Shown here: positions 10,605 to 21,300 of the stretch, one piece after another
Layout: every line of letters starts with the position of its first letter
Position numbering within the stretch: position 1 is the first letter of the stretch
Assembly (NCBI GenBank): GCA_011109175.1
Contig: RDEW01000036.1
Location: 375,583 to 439,582, forward strand
Source of the DNA: Dicyema japonicum
Taxonomy: Eukaryota; Dicyemida; Rhombozoa; Dicyemidae
Direction: 5' to 3'
Length of the DNA: 64,000 nt
Made by a program: the position numbers and the translations under genes
The notes under the pieces: model-generated
What the model was told of the DNA's origin: nothing
Seen by the model: only the letters and a program-made list of their open reading frames with translations
Database searches by the model: none

Positions 10605-12799
10605 ATGTCTGGATTCATCGAAGCGCCAGGAATTGAACAATTTTACATGACGAGAGATCCAATCCAAAATCTAGCCATAACGTAATAATAAACGCTAACA
10701 ATAAGCATAAAAATATTCGGAGCTTCTGACTTTACAAAACTCCCAGAGGATTTTTCCGTTATTGAAAAAGCTAACATTCAGAGTTTTCCGTCATTCACGG
10801 CTTATTTCAAAACCAAGTGGAAACAGACGGATTTCATGGCAAGAGAAAATACTAAGTCGGGTTTGATTATATCGAAATTTCAGCGAGAATTCGAAAAATA
10901 CAAACTTAAACAAAATTGCCGAAACGCCATAGAAAGCTCATATCATCACCTAATAACCGCCAAAGGGTTATTTTAAAACTTATTTAGACTAAACTCAACA
11001 AATGTGATTTTCACTTATGTCCAGAACGACCAGTACTCCGTCAACAAACAGGTTCGTCTGATCTCTTTCATTTAAAACAGAAGGAATTGGTCACAATAAC
11101 GACCTCCCAGAATGAAAAGCCGGTTCTTAGGGCTAGAAAACAACGGCAAAATACTCAAATGAATACAAAGTAAAAGTTTTATTATTTTTCAAGGAATTTT
11201 GTTAAAATTAAAAATCCTAAGGATGATTTGCAAGAATATATGGATTACACTCAATGTATATTATGTTAGATTTGGAAGTGGAAAAGACAACGAAATGTAT
11301 TTTTTTATTAATATTTTATTTAAATTTATTATTTAATATTAAGTAAACATTTAAATATTTTATTACAAAATATTTCTGTTGATGTTAAATAAATAATTAA
11401 ACATATTTAGATTTTATTATTAAATTGTTTGATTATTCAATTAATAATTTTTAAATAAATATTTAATTTTGTTAAATAAAAATTTTAAAGTGGACAACCG
11501 AGTGAAATAGAACTGTGTGAAATTCGCTATTACGGAGATGGTCAACTAAGCATTAAACCGGATTTTAACGAAAGTCGGCTTCCATATAAAATAAACAACT
11601 CTTCCGGTTCTTAACTCTTTATATTCCAGGAGTTTTGGCCTATTTAATAGAACACACTTCTCTACGACCCACAAAGTAATAAACGAATTATATTTTAAAG
11701 GCAAGAAAGTGAATTTGAAATGAAGTTATATAAATCAGTGACTTTCCTATATATTGTAGTTGTATAACAATCACGTCAAACATTTATCGTCTCTAGTTGG
11801 GTTTAACTTCGAAATGGTATATTTATGATTTAACTTTAGCCACCTACGAACTCAATAAAGATTGTCTGTTGTGGGGAAATTAGTACAATTCTTATAATCC
11901 GTAGTTTCTGCCACCAATTTTGACTTTGATCATTTCACCGTCAATTACGTCGTTGATTTGACAGACGGTACCCTGACTTCTTCATTTAGAGTGGTCTACG
12001 GATGATCTCGATTCCCTCACCGGGTCAACTCAGATATCGAGGACCAAATCTACTGTGGATCATGTTGGCTTGAAATGATATTTGTAGAGAAAAGTCGCCT
12101 ATTTCAGCTCGCCCTTTCAATTTGAGTTGATTTGCCATAAAAAGTTGATCGACGGTCTGTTTGTGGATTTTATTTCAGAATCTGCTAGTCGCTGGCCAAG
12201 GATGTTTTTTGAAGTTCTGTCAATCGACAAGTGGGGGAGATTCAGAACGGAAGGGTACGGGACATCGATAATTCCGTACAATGCTGGTGTTTGTAATTTA
12301 ATATTTTCAGGGATTTATGAATTTGTGGTGAACTGCTTTAGACCAAAGGGCAATGACAGAGTTTCTGAACTAAGGAGATTCTTCGTGGGAGGTTCAGCCG
12401 AGATTGACGATATTACGACAGCTTCCATTCCCATGGACTTTAAGGTTTCCCTTTAAACTTCAATATTAGGGGACTAAACTAAACAAATATTCCTTGCAGA
12501 CTGTCTCGACTGGAAAGATTAAGCTTAGATTCCAGGAAATTCAGCAAATTAGGTATTTTGATTCCCAATTTCAGTCAGAAAGCTATTGACGAGTCGAAAC
12601 GAGAAAGAGAGAATTTACTGCTGAGATTTTACCGGTGTTATATGTAATTATCCATAGAGCTGGGGATGATGAGGATTCTATCTTTCAAGCGATTGGTTTA
12701 TTAAACAAATTACTTGTAGAAGCGTTTAGACAACTGAGGAGACGAATGTTGTCAATAAGACAGGATATTCCATTGGATGCCGCAAACTTTAGTTACTGA
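10605..12799 (+). CDS. MKS1: MKS1, B9-domain ciliary transition-zone protein
   Basis: Meckel syndrome type 1 protein: core of the MKS/B9 complex at the ciliary transition zone, needed for ciliogenesis. Joined exons match MKS1 along its length. The N-terminus has Y-M-T-R-D-P-I-Q-N-L, and V-I-F-T-Y-V-Q-N-D-Q-Y follows. Then come L-S-I-K-P-D-F-N and L-S-S-L-V-G-F-N-F-E-M-P-P. The B9 core has V-A-Y-F-S-S-P-F, F-F-E-V-L-S-I-D-K-W-G-R-F-R, E-G-Y-G and E-L-R-R-F-F-V-G-G. The C-terminal helix has E-A-F-R-Q-L-R-R-R-M. At least 16 GT..AG introns of 21-29 bp are placed, e.g. 10682-10705, 10967-10987, 11883-11904, 12287-12310, 12553-12574, 12635-12657. One join, between the exon ending near 11258 and the exon starting at 11491, is unresolved. 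That AT-rich interval would be the only long intron (~230 bp). Somewhat shorter than vertebrate MKS1. Confidence 0.9.
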
Positions 12800-12979
12800 C
12801 TGTTCTTTAACGTTTTTGTAGATTCGATTAGTTACACTATCTCTTCCTTCAGTAGGTTTCATCCAACCACCATGTTTACGATCCAACGATATTTTCGTTC
12901 GTCATATTGTTGTCTTTCATTGCTTCCTTATCGCATGTGATCACTCTTCTCCTATTTTAGAGGTTCTTGCTCTGTTTTT

Positions 12980-13460
12980 GTGAGATCTTTGCACAGTAAC
13001 AAACGACTAATATTTTTTGTTGAGTTCCATAGAAATAAGAGGGTTTTCACATTTTTGAATTGGCCAAATCGTCTGAACAGTCTTCCTTCCAGTATTTTAC
13101 TTTGGCGGATTTCAGATTTTAAGGAAATTATCTTTCTTACCAAGTGGTTAATTGGCTGGAAGGTTGAGGTGGTGACGCTCTTCTATTGCATGAAATATCT
13201 ACGTAGCTTCATGATAATGAAATGCTTGTCTTCCTTCTAGTTAGTATGGACGAGGTTCCTTCTATCACGATGGAATCAAGAGGTATCGTGAAGATCTAAA
13301 CAACAGAAGTGTGGATGCTACTAAAATCCAGATTCGAATCCCGTCCAACCACAAAATACCAAGAACTTAAATCGCCTGTCAGAAGCTTATCTCTTGATGA
13401 GTTATCTCTGACAGTGGTTGCCATTCATAGGAAATAAGAATAAGATAAAAGTAAAAATTT
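12980..13460 (+). mobile_element. LINE C-terminal fragment and 3' UTR
   Basis: The plus-strand frame reads F-L-N-W-P-N-R-L-N-S-L-P-S-S-I-L and I-S-D-F-K-E-I. This resembles the common C-terminus of CR1/Jockey-like LINEs (W-N-x-L-P-x-x-I-V ... F-K-x-x-L). It is followed by a non-coding tail ending in AATAAGAATAAGATAAAA near 13435-13455, suitable as a LINE tail. Heavily truncated; upstream RT not visible. Confidence 0.5.
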
Positions 13461-13817
13461 AATCCAATTAATTAGACTTTTCGCATTGGTAGTAAGATAC
13501 GAATAGATAAATGTTTATTTTTCTCACTGGAAATGGTCTCGTAGACCATAGTACAACGAATCTAGTCAAGAACAATATATGAATTAAATGGCGTACAAAT
13601 TACTAGCAAGTTAGTACGATAATGACAAAATCGGTCAACGATATGAAAATATTGGGCAAGAAAACTCAATGATTCGATTTATGACAGGGATTTTCAAAAT
13701 TATACAAAATTATTTATTTTAACTGTTTAATGTTTATTTTCGTCTGAATACTCTCGTTTAATGGTTAATTGATTATTTTGAGAACTAATCAATTGTAAAC
13801 TTTAACTATCTAAATTG
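13461..13817. other. AT-rich intergenic sequence
   Basis: No open frame of note; many T-rich runs around 13690-13760. May contain the promoter of the gene starting near 13818. Confidence 0.4.
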
Positions 13818-14471
13818 ATGTGTCCTCCAAGACCATTTTTTCTGGACGAAAAATTGTCTCCGACTTTATCTCCCACGTTTCCTCTTCGCACAGATCATCG
13901 CAAACTTCATTCGGATCTGGATGAGGTAGTTAATAATTTTTTTCTTCCCTAAAGGAAACCTAACCAAGTTTCTATAAATTAAGTGAGACGGGATTTTTAA
14001 CCCAAACGTTCGTGCATCCAGTGCTTGTTAAATCAAAACTGGATATCTGACGTCTCTGGAGTCTAACAAGATGAGGTTCGAGAAGTTACATCCTTTGAGG
14101 AATGGGAATTACGGATACAAGACTTATATCAAGTCTATCAGAGCTAAGTCGCCAGCTTAACCTTCTGGTCTATTAACCACTGTTTTGGGTGGGTAATTTT
14201 TAAGAAAAGTGGATCTAATTTACCTATTGCCAAGGGAACCCCGTCAGTCACTCGACAAGGCCATCGACTTGTGAACCACACTAACCACCCAGTAGTAGAT
14301 TTCCTAGATTTCCTATATTATGAAATGATAGATTCCATTGAAGCTCTTGTAATCAAAAATAACTATGAATTTTTAAGTTTTTTTAACTGTACCGTTAAAG
14401 GAAATATCACCGCACATATTATTTATTTGGAACTTCTGAGTCACCTGAAAAGAAAATCCAAATATAGTTAA
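13818..14471 (+). CDS. unidentified multi-exon gene
   Basis: Not recognised. An ATG at 13818 opens P-P-R-P-F-F-L-D-E-K followed by a Pro/Ser-rich stretch up to a plausible donor near 13925. Further right are strongly coding-looking pieces: T-G-F-L-T-Q-T-F-V-H-P-V-L near 13990-14045, D-E-V-R-E-V-T-S-F-E-E-W-E-L near 14070-14120, and V-N-H-T-N-H-P-V-V-D-F-L-D-F-L then A-H-I-I-Y-L-E-L-L (14270-14471, stop TAG). The pieces lie in different frames, consistent with introns of about 25-30 bp, but I could not fix all splice sites. The acidic and aromatic composition suggests a soluble helical protein. It sits between MKS1 and the SLC6 gene on the same strand. Confidence 0.35.
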
Positions 14472-14479
14472 AAAGTTCG

Positions 14480-14900
14480 GTGATTTTAGTCCCCGCGATA
14501 AGCAGAGTAGTCTTCCATTATATTCCTCGCTTCTTGGAAAAGTCCTTTATTTTGGTTGAAACAAAAGATAGATTGGGGGAAAGAACTGTAGAAAACCGAT
14601 TTTCCTTAGCTCAAAGAAAAATAGAAGAAGCGGCATTCTGCTTTCATCACATTACAGATAATGATTTGACGTTCAGGAGTCTTGAGAAAGTCTTGAAACT
14701 GATTGGCACGTAGTGTTTCATGAGTATTCAAGGTTGTATGTGATATAAGTAGTTTGAGGAGAACCTTCTTGTCCGATGTGTATTTGCCAGAAATTGCGTC
14801 ATGAATTGTTCTTATTAAGGTGACTGACCAAGTGCAGTCATTTTTGGTTATAGTACTCCTTTCAGCTAGACAGATCCTTTAGTTAGGCTCTCTATGGTTC
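14480..14900 (-). mobile_element. dispersed LINE fragment shared with 25390-25745
   Basis: About 270 bp (14617-14885) is roughly 85% identical by eye to 25510-25740, including AAACTGATTGGCACGTAGTG and CTTCTTGTCCGATGTGTAT. At the 25-kb copy the neighbouring minus-strand sequence encodes an RT-like Y-A-D-E-I-L-I-I-D motif, so I infer a fragment of a LINE RT coding region. The plus-strand open stretch 14480-14713 is then antisense and not a gene. Confidence 0.5.
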
Positions 14901-15323
14901 TAAAGAATTAGGATCCTGATGGTACCATTTTGCTTAGTGAAAATCAATCCACTTTTTGAATGCCTTATCTATCGAGTAATGGGGGAGTCCGGTTGTCAAT
15001 TCCTTGTCAACAATTTTTTAATCAGATCAGTTTATCTTTTGTAGTTTTTAATCTCTTGAGTTCCTACATCCGTGTCAAGTCATCACTCTAATCATCGTGG
15101 GAATAATGTAGGGGACAGATGCCAATAAGAACACAGTACAGGAGGAACCACCACATTTAAATAGAGACTCTTTTATTAGATGGCATTTTATGACTTGTAT
15201 TTTTCACGGTTAAACGATAAAGACCAAAAAATTAATTTATTTTCGGTTAATTAATAATTGATTTATAATAAATTGAATTTTAATGAGTAAATAGAAATGA
15301 TTTCAGTGAGGAACTTTGCCACT
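14901..15323. other. upstream region of the SLC6 gene
   Basis: No gene. The last ~140 bp (from about 15182) together with the first SLC6 codons are duplicated at 28433-28612. The region probably includes the promoter; no TATA or initiator can be named with confidence. Confidence 0.4.
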
Positions 15324-17117
15324 ATGGAAGATCCCAATGAGAACAATTCCAGTAAAAGCTACTCCCTGTTTTCTATATCCTGCAATAGCCTAAGCTACAT
15401 AAACCTTGTTGTCATTCCATATTCGTGCATTAACTATAAAGGAGGTTTGGGGTTATCCCTATTCTAGTCGTATTTCTGATTCCGTATTTGATATTCGTTT
15501 TTGTTTGTGCAATCCCTATCTCATACATTGAAGTCCTCGTTGGTCAAATGTCCAGAAAAAACGTGATAACCGCATGGAGTTTCTGTCCTATGTTTTCTGG
15601 TTACCTGTATTCTGAATCATAGGAATCGGGCCAGCGAGTATCATAAATAATTTAGGATTTGGGTTCATTCATATAATAATCGCCGCCGTTTCTTCGGTAT
15701 ATCTTTTTACTGCCATCAAACGCCCATTTCGCTGCGAACACTGTCGACCGAATGATTCCAATAATACCTTAATCAATGTAGACAAAGTCGACTTCTTGGA
15801 GTAATTGAGATTTGCCTCATTTTAGAAACTGGTCGAGACCTTTAGGGTCAGAAATAGTACTCGAGTCTGAAAATCACTTAATTTTCGTCTATGCGTTTTT
15901 AATCTGCGCCTTCCTATTCCTATCGACTTTCAAAAAAAGAAGGGAGATTAGAATTGTGGAAAATTGAATTTTTTATTTTTAGGTGAAGCTCGTGGTATTT
16001 TCACTACAAATTCTGATTTTGAGCGTTTGTTTCATCGGCTGCTTCACTCTCAAAGGATCATCAATGGGAATGCGATATTTTTTCCAATTTGACTTTGGAA
16101 TACTGAACGATTACAGAGTATTTCCTGTTATAACAAAGATATGGAAAGATGCTGGCTACTACGCTTTAATTTCCCATGGAATTGGGTTCGGACTTTTAAC
16201 GACGTTAGCGAAAAATAACTTTCCCGACCATAACATCAAACAGTACATTCAAACAACCTCATTTAAGGGACATTGCGGCCTTTTTTGTTGTGAACTTCTT
16301 GGTCATCCTAGTTGGAATTATAACCAGTTTTTCTTTGCTGGGGTTTTTTGCGTTCAAAAGTAACGTGCCGATGTTTCAGATAGACCACGGTGAGTAATAT
16401 TATTATTTCAGATAAACTCATGCGTGTGTCTCTCCCGATGATTATCATTGAAATGAATAACTCGGAGATTTGGGGGATCGTAAATTTTGCTTTCCTAATA
16501 CTGACGGGACTCAATAATTCAGTACCTTTGAGGTTAAGCCTGCAGATTCTCAGTTTTGAGGTAATCCTGCTTTCGTTGTATGAAATTCTGAAGCCAAAAT
16601 TTAATAAGAAATATTTATATGAATTTGTATGTTTTGCTGTTTGCAGTGCATCCTTCATCGTAGTTGCCTGCGATTTCTATGTGGTAGCAGCATTGTTAAT
16701 TTCAGCGGAAAGAATATATTTTCGACTCAATAAAACACTTTTTATCCAACAGAATGATCCCAATTATCGGACTCTTAGAACTCGTCGTGATCATTTGGCT
16801 GAGTGGTTGACTTGGTCTAAATTAGTAAAGGGTACCAAAAACTCGAGAAAGAGATTAAAATTTTGCATAATAATTTCCCGCATTCAGTTTCAAGTACATT
16901 TTTTCAGTGATAACTTCTGCTGGCTTTCTGGTTTGATTTGTAGGAATTTTAGATTTTGATCAGTTTGGAAATTGTGGATGTCTATCAAATGAAGGTATTG
17001 TCGGGTTGGGAGAAGGCAGAGAAAATTATGGCATTTGTGTCTGTCCTGGTCTCGATCAGTATATGCGGACTAATCACATTTTTAAAGCTAAAAAAACACC
17101 CATTAAAATCGGTTTGA
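15324..17117 (+). CDS. SLC6 neurotransmitter/amino-acid:Na+ symporter family
   Basis: Twelve-TM sodium symporter of the plasma membrane. Exons joined across nine GT..AG introns (15445-15467, 15600-15622, 15801-15825, 15956-15982, 16243-16267, 16390-16411, 16681-16705, 16806-16830, 16931-16952; 22-27 bp) give the SLC6 order. TM2 region: N-Y-K-G-G, F-L-I-P-Y-L-I, V-G-Q-M. Then C-P-M-F-S-G-I-G. TM5-6: L-K-G-S-S-M-G-M and I-S-H-G-I-G-F-G-L-L. TM7: I-T-S-F-S-L-L-G-F-F-A. TM8: F-L-I-L-T-G-L-N-N. TM10: I-F-D-S-I. TM11-12: I-T-S-A-G-F-L-I-L-I. In TM1 the usual N-x-W-R-F-P-Y is N-L-V-V-I-P-Y, so the conserved W-R gate pair is missing. One frame inconsistency near 16895-16912 needs a 14-bp intron or an indel. 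Substrate cannot be deduced. Shorter than typical SLC6 proteins, with short termini. Confidence 0.88.
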
Positions 17118-17345
17118 TGAATGTAATGACATGTAGAGATTGAATACTTTCTTGAATGCTCGGATTTCATATCAGAGACCGCTTATTATGAGAGAATGGA
17201 GTACACAAAGTCTAATCCTGGACGTGAACCATTTATATTTAGATTGGGATAATTTATAACTAATAAACAAATTAAAATTGTATTAAAATTTAATAAATCT
17301 ATATTTAAATAATTAAATTATAATAAATTATATCAGGTAGTGTGG

Positions 17346-17960
17346 TGGTTATTCATGTCTGTTGGCCCTTTGCATGAGGAACTTCCAATTCTTAAAAAAA
17401 CAACGGAACCAGAACAGCAGACAAATAATTCTGATCGTAACGAACCTGTTTTGTGAACTGGCTAAAACTATCTGCCACCTCTTGATAAAACCATGTCAAA
17501 AACAATACATCACCACATGTCTACCAAGACCATCCAAAGACTGATCTGGAACGAGCTGTTGGATGGCCTTCTCCAATTGGATGATGAATCGAAAACTACC
17601 TTGACGCAAAACAGAAGACCCTGATGTAACCACATTTTAGGCACCTCTTCTTTAGAGGAGAGTCGAGCTCTTGGTTTCATTACCAGACCTGCAATTGGAT
17701 TTGATTCTCACGTCGCTACCTACTTTGTCGAAGGATTCTTTTCTCTTTTCCAAAATGCTTGGAAAGATTGTGACTCTCTGAACATGGGAAATACCGCGAA
17801 TCACTGTGAAACTCTCAATATGTCTAAATGATTCAAATTCATGCCAACTGGGTTGTTCTCTGTTCATGACAACCTTGTCAGGCTCAAGGAAAGAGCAACG
17901 ACCTAATGTGAGGCTCTGTTGGAACTTTACAGTAACATAGTTAACTAATTATAGTCTTTA
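17346..17960 (+). other. candidate split gene, unidentified
   Basis: Several plus-strand pieces look coding, though none is a full gene. M-S-V-G-P-L-H-E-E-L-P-I-L starts near 17358. K-T-I-Q-R-L-I-W-N-E-L-L-D-G-L-L lies near 17520-17580. V-E-L-L-V-S-L-P-D-L-Q-L-D-L-I-L lies near 17660-17710. They are in different frames, as expected if tiny introns intervene, but I could not set consistent junctions. The opposite strand also has a 71-codon open stretch (17652-17867), so strand assignment is uncertain. No domain recognised. Confidence 0.25.
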
Positions 17961-18267
17961 TTTGTGTTTTTTGAATAAAATCATTCGCTCATTTAACAAC
18001 ACACAGCTTCTAATGACGATCCTTCCAGTTATCACGATTTTTGTCTTATACGAGATTTGAGGCTGAACACTTTGTATATCTAACACTACATTCAGAAATT
18101 CTGGTTTATGCTGTCTTCCATGCTCACCGCCTTAACCCTCAAATCATTAACCCAATGACCAATAAAAATCTATTTCCCTAGACGACTTTCCTTTTTTTAA
18201 CACGCAATCAAAATTTATTGTTTCCCATGAATCCCCGTGCACAACACCACTGGAATGTTCATGGCAT
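17961..18267. other. intergenic stretch
   Basis: Nothing recognisable: no repeat, and no open frame above 60 codons on the plus strand. Confidence 0.4.
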
Positions 18268-18597
18268 TTGATTTATAGAGCGGCCGAATCAGACATAAAT
18301 CTATCTCTCCCTACTCCAGAAGAGGGTTTCCAGATAGACGTGATTCTCGGACAGGATGCTCCCATTCCGACCATTGGAATTGAGTCAAGCACCACAACGA
18401 AAAGATATGAAATTAAAATAACTTTATTAACTAAAATTATCGTATTTCCTAGAATCACATTTGTAATCAGTCTACCACTTCGATTACTTTGTAAACGTAA
18501 AATGATAAATTGTGAAGCATTTTGGAATCCTCTAACAATTCAAACGTTCACGAATACCTTGGTAATTGAACTGATCCAAAATCTCATTAATATTTGA
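18268..18597 (+). CDS. hypothetical protein exon
   Basis: A 109-codon frame with an acidic-polar first half (E-S-D-I-N-L-S-L-P-T-P-E-E-G-F, D-V-I-L-G-Q-D-A-P-I-P) and a hydrophobic-basic second half (I-V-F-P-R-I-T-F-V-I-S-L-P-L-R-L-L-C-K-R-K). The I-D-V-I-L-G-Q-D segment faintly recalls retroelement proteases (I-L-G-x-D) but no flanking motif supports this. Could be an exon of a tiny-intron gene. A shorter open stretch runs antisense. Confidence 0.25.
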   Translation: MIYRAAESDINLSLPTPEEGFQIDVILGQDAPIPTIGIESSTTTKRYEIKITLLTKIIVFPRITFVISLPLRLLCKRKMINCEAFWNPLTIQTFTNTLVIELIQNLINI

Positions 18598-18753
18598 CAT
18601 AATCTTAGATTGACAAACTCCATCGGCCGATAATGCAGTCTTCAGGACAATTTTAATGCTGTTTATGATAACCAAGTAGTTTTCTAATCAAATCACCAAG
18701 TCAACAAACTGTGAATTTTCTGGAGAAATTCGAATTTTATTTTGTTGGCTTCA

Positions 18754-19613
18754 TGCTGAGACTTCTTTCTCAGTCGACAAATTCTCGAATTCATAAAAAT
18801 TATACTTTGATGAGAGATTCGCCCTCTTCTTTCTGACGTCTTTTTGATTCTCATGACTTCTATAGGTGGAGACATTGTCGATGTTATCGAGGAGTGCTTT
18901 TATGGAATTGATTTCATTTCCGAATCGTTTTAGCTTTTTCGGAGAAGCAAAAATTGTATTTGAGTCTCCACGACGAATTTTCTTGAGTGGTTGAATCATC
19001 TTTAACGAAAATGCGGAGGAAATCGGATCTTTGTATCCGACTTCTTTGAGGGGATCGATGCCTCCGTTTGAAGTGACTAAAATGGTTTCCTTGGGTCCTT
19101 TTTTGAAATTATTGTATTCCCAGAAATAATCAAGCTCATCAATTGCTTGTTCTTTTCGACGCCTCGCAATCTGTCGTGCAGACACGTCGAAATACCAATT
19201 TGAGTAGTCTGCATTATATTTTCCAAAGTATAAGCAGTTTTGAGTTATGTAGTTTTTGTGATTTCGTAATATTGCTCAAATTCATTGTTATAATCGTAAT
19301 AATCAGAATAGTTGGAGTAATTTTGATATTCGTCATTCGCTGGGTAATAGTACTCGTTTTCCGTGTAGTAATAGTCATCCACGTGACTGTAGCATTCGTA
19401 GTACTGTGGATGATAATATTGGTTGTATTCGTCATAGTAATCATCAAAACTGTAATTCGGTTGATATTTGTTGACAGATGTATAACAGGGGTCACAAAAT
19501 TCTGAGCTATGAAAGTCACGTGGAATAACTGCTGAGTATTTTGGGACATTTGGATAATTTGGGTTGGTGGAATAATTCCAATTAGACATTTTAGAAAACG
19601 GGAAGATTCGCAT
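18754..19613 (-). CDS. tyrosine-rich low-complexity protein, unidentified
   Basis: Two minus-strand frames abut. The first (start at 19613 or at an internal Met ~19589) encodes an N/Y/D-rich tract full of D-D-Y-Y, Y-Y-H-P-Q-Y-Y and N-Y-S-D-Y-Y-D-Y. The second, in another frame, continues with Y-F-G-K-Y-N-A-D-Y-S-N-W-Y-F-D, then a basic R-Q-I-A-R-R-R-K-E-Q and D-Y-F-W-E-Y-N-N-F. It ends in a lysine/serine-rich tail at 18754. A single -1 shift near 19255-19260, next to an A5 run, joins them. An assembly indel is plausible and no intron fits. About 280 aa; probably disordered. Tyrosine-rich prion-like tracts suit RNA-granule or cross-linked structural proteins, but that is speculation. The hydrophobic antisense frame is a shadow. 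Confidence 0.4.
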
Positions 19614-19734
19614 TTATATTCTCGGATTATGCGTATTTTAACAGTTTGAGTGATTTTAGATTTGATATTCCACTTATCATTACAATTGTTATTGGAAAGA
19701 CAAGTTTATATTAAATGGTAAGCACTATCACGTT

Positions 19735-20865
19735 AAACCTGTATTATCATCCCCAATGTACTGATTCAATACATAATTGTTAGTGATAGTCAACGTGGTG
19801 CCCTAAGACAGATTTTTCAGCTTTATCTTAGATTTTCTGTTACTAAGGATCTTTAATAAGTCTTCACCAAAGTAATGATTCAATACATAATTGTTAGTAA
19901 TGGTCAACTTGTAGGGCCTAAGACAGATTTAGCCAGTTTTATCAAAGATGCTCTGTTAGGATCTTAGATAAAGTTTCCCCCAAAGTAATTATTCAGTGTA
20001 TAATTGTTATGACGTCTACTTGTGATGCCCTAAGACAGATTTAGCCAGTTTTATCCAAGATGCTCTGTTAGGATCTTAGATAAAGTTTCCCCCAAAGTAA
20101 TTATTCAGTGTATAATTGTTATGACGTCTACTTGTGGTGCCCTAAGACAGATTTAGCCAGTTTTATCCAAGATGCTCTGTTTAGGATCTTAGATAAAGTT
20201 TCCCCAAAAGTAATTATTCAGTGTATAATTTTTATGACGTCTACTTGTTGGTTGCCCTAAGACAGATTTAGCCAGTTTTATTCCAAGATGCTCTGTTAGG
20301 ATCTTAGATAAAGTTTCCCCCAAAGTAATTATTCAGTGTATAATTGTTATGACGTCTACTTTGATGCCCTAAGACAGATTTAAGCCAGTTTTATCCAAGA
20401 TGCCTCTGTTAGGATCTTAGATAAAGTTTCCCCCAAAGTAATTATTCAGTGTATAATTGTTATGACGTCTACTTGTGGTGCCCTAAGACAGATTTAGCCA
20501 GTTTTATCCAAGATGCTCTGTTAGGATCTTAGATAAAGTTTCCCCCAAAGTAATTATTCAGTGTATAATTGTTATGACGTCTACTTGTGATGCCCTAAGA
20601 CAGATTTAGCCAGTTTTATCCAAGATGCTCTGTTAGGATCTTAGATAAAGTTTCCCCCAAAGTAATTATTCAGTGTATAATTGTTATGACGTCTACTTGT
20701 GATGCCCTAAGACAGATTTGACCAGTTTATCTGAGATGATCTGTTACTAAGGATGTTCGATAAAGTATCTCCCTAATGATTCAATACACAATTGCTAGTG
20801 AAATTCCACTTGGGAGTCCTGAGACGGATTTGGCATTTTTATCTAAGATACTCTTGCACTAACAA
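19735..20865. repeat. 112-bp tandem satellite, ~10 copies
   Basis: Unit of about 112 bp containing CCCTAAGACAGATTTAGCC and GTAATTATTCAGTGTATAAT. The central units (about 19990-20710) are nearly identical, differing mainly by single-base indels in homopolymers. The outer units at both ends are clearly diverged. This edge-decay pattern is typical of unequal-exchange homogenisation. No open frame spans it. Not a CRISPR: no spacers and far too long a unit. Confidence 0.9.
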
Positions 20866-21003
20866 TCTTGGATGTATTTATTATACATAAAATGTTTGAA
20901 TGACTTGTTAAAATAAACTCATTTGATTTAAGTATTATTAAGATTGTTTGAAAATCTACAATTTATACACTTCAAATCCGACAAAAGGGTAATGGTAACC
21001 TAG

Positions 21004-21300
21004 CTAATTAAATGATCCCAAATCCTCCTTTGTTTTGTAATCATCAAAAAGTATCTCTGCCACCGCTTCTCGGAAGTATCTCTGCTTGAATCTATACTGA
21101 AAGTCGATAAGAGGCGAATATCTAAGGAAGGACCGTTTCATCAGGAAAGAGATTGTACAGTCAAAGTTTGAGGTTAGGATGGATTTCGGAGTCAAAAACA
21201 TTTTTTGTAAGTAAAGTCCTCGAGACAGAGTCACACGTCTTTCAAGAATCAATAAAAATCATCGCCGAGTTCATATTGGGGATTGGAGTATTAAAGCCGG
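21004..21300 (-). mobile_element. fragment of 2A-leader LINE RT
   Basis: The minus strand reads D-S-V-S-R-T-L-L-T-K-N-V-F-D, closely matching D-S-V-S-R-I-L-L-T-K-K-V-F-D in the RT at 36525-36893. A terminal R-Y-F-R-E-A-V-A-E-I-L resembles that element's C-terminal R-L-F-R-K-A-V-G-T-L. The intervening palm (YADD) is deleted, so this is an internally deleted remnant. Confidence 0.6.

Noticed and set aside
13245-13365. tRNA or tRNA-derived SINE suggested by GATTCGAATCCCGTCC and a GGACGAG upstream
   Set aside because: The T-stem does not pair, no A-box or anticodon arm can be placed, and the spacing is too long; it lies in a LINE 3' region.
19143-19505. Plus-strand Val/Ile-rich frame that looks like a membrane protein
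   Set aside because: It is the antisense shadow of the tyrosine-rich minus-strand protein (TAT/GAT-type codons read as ATA/ATC); no initiation context or charged flanks.
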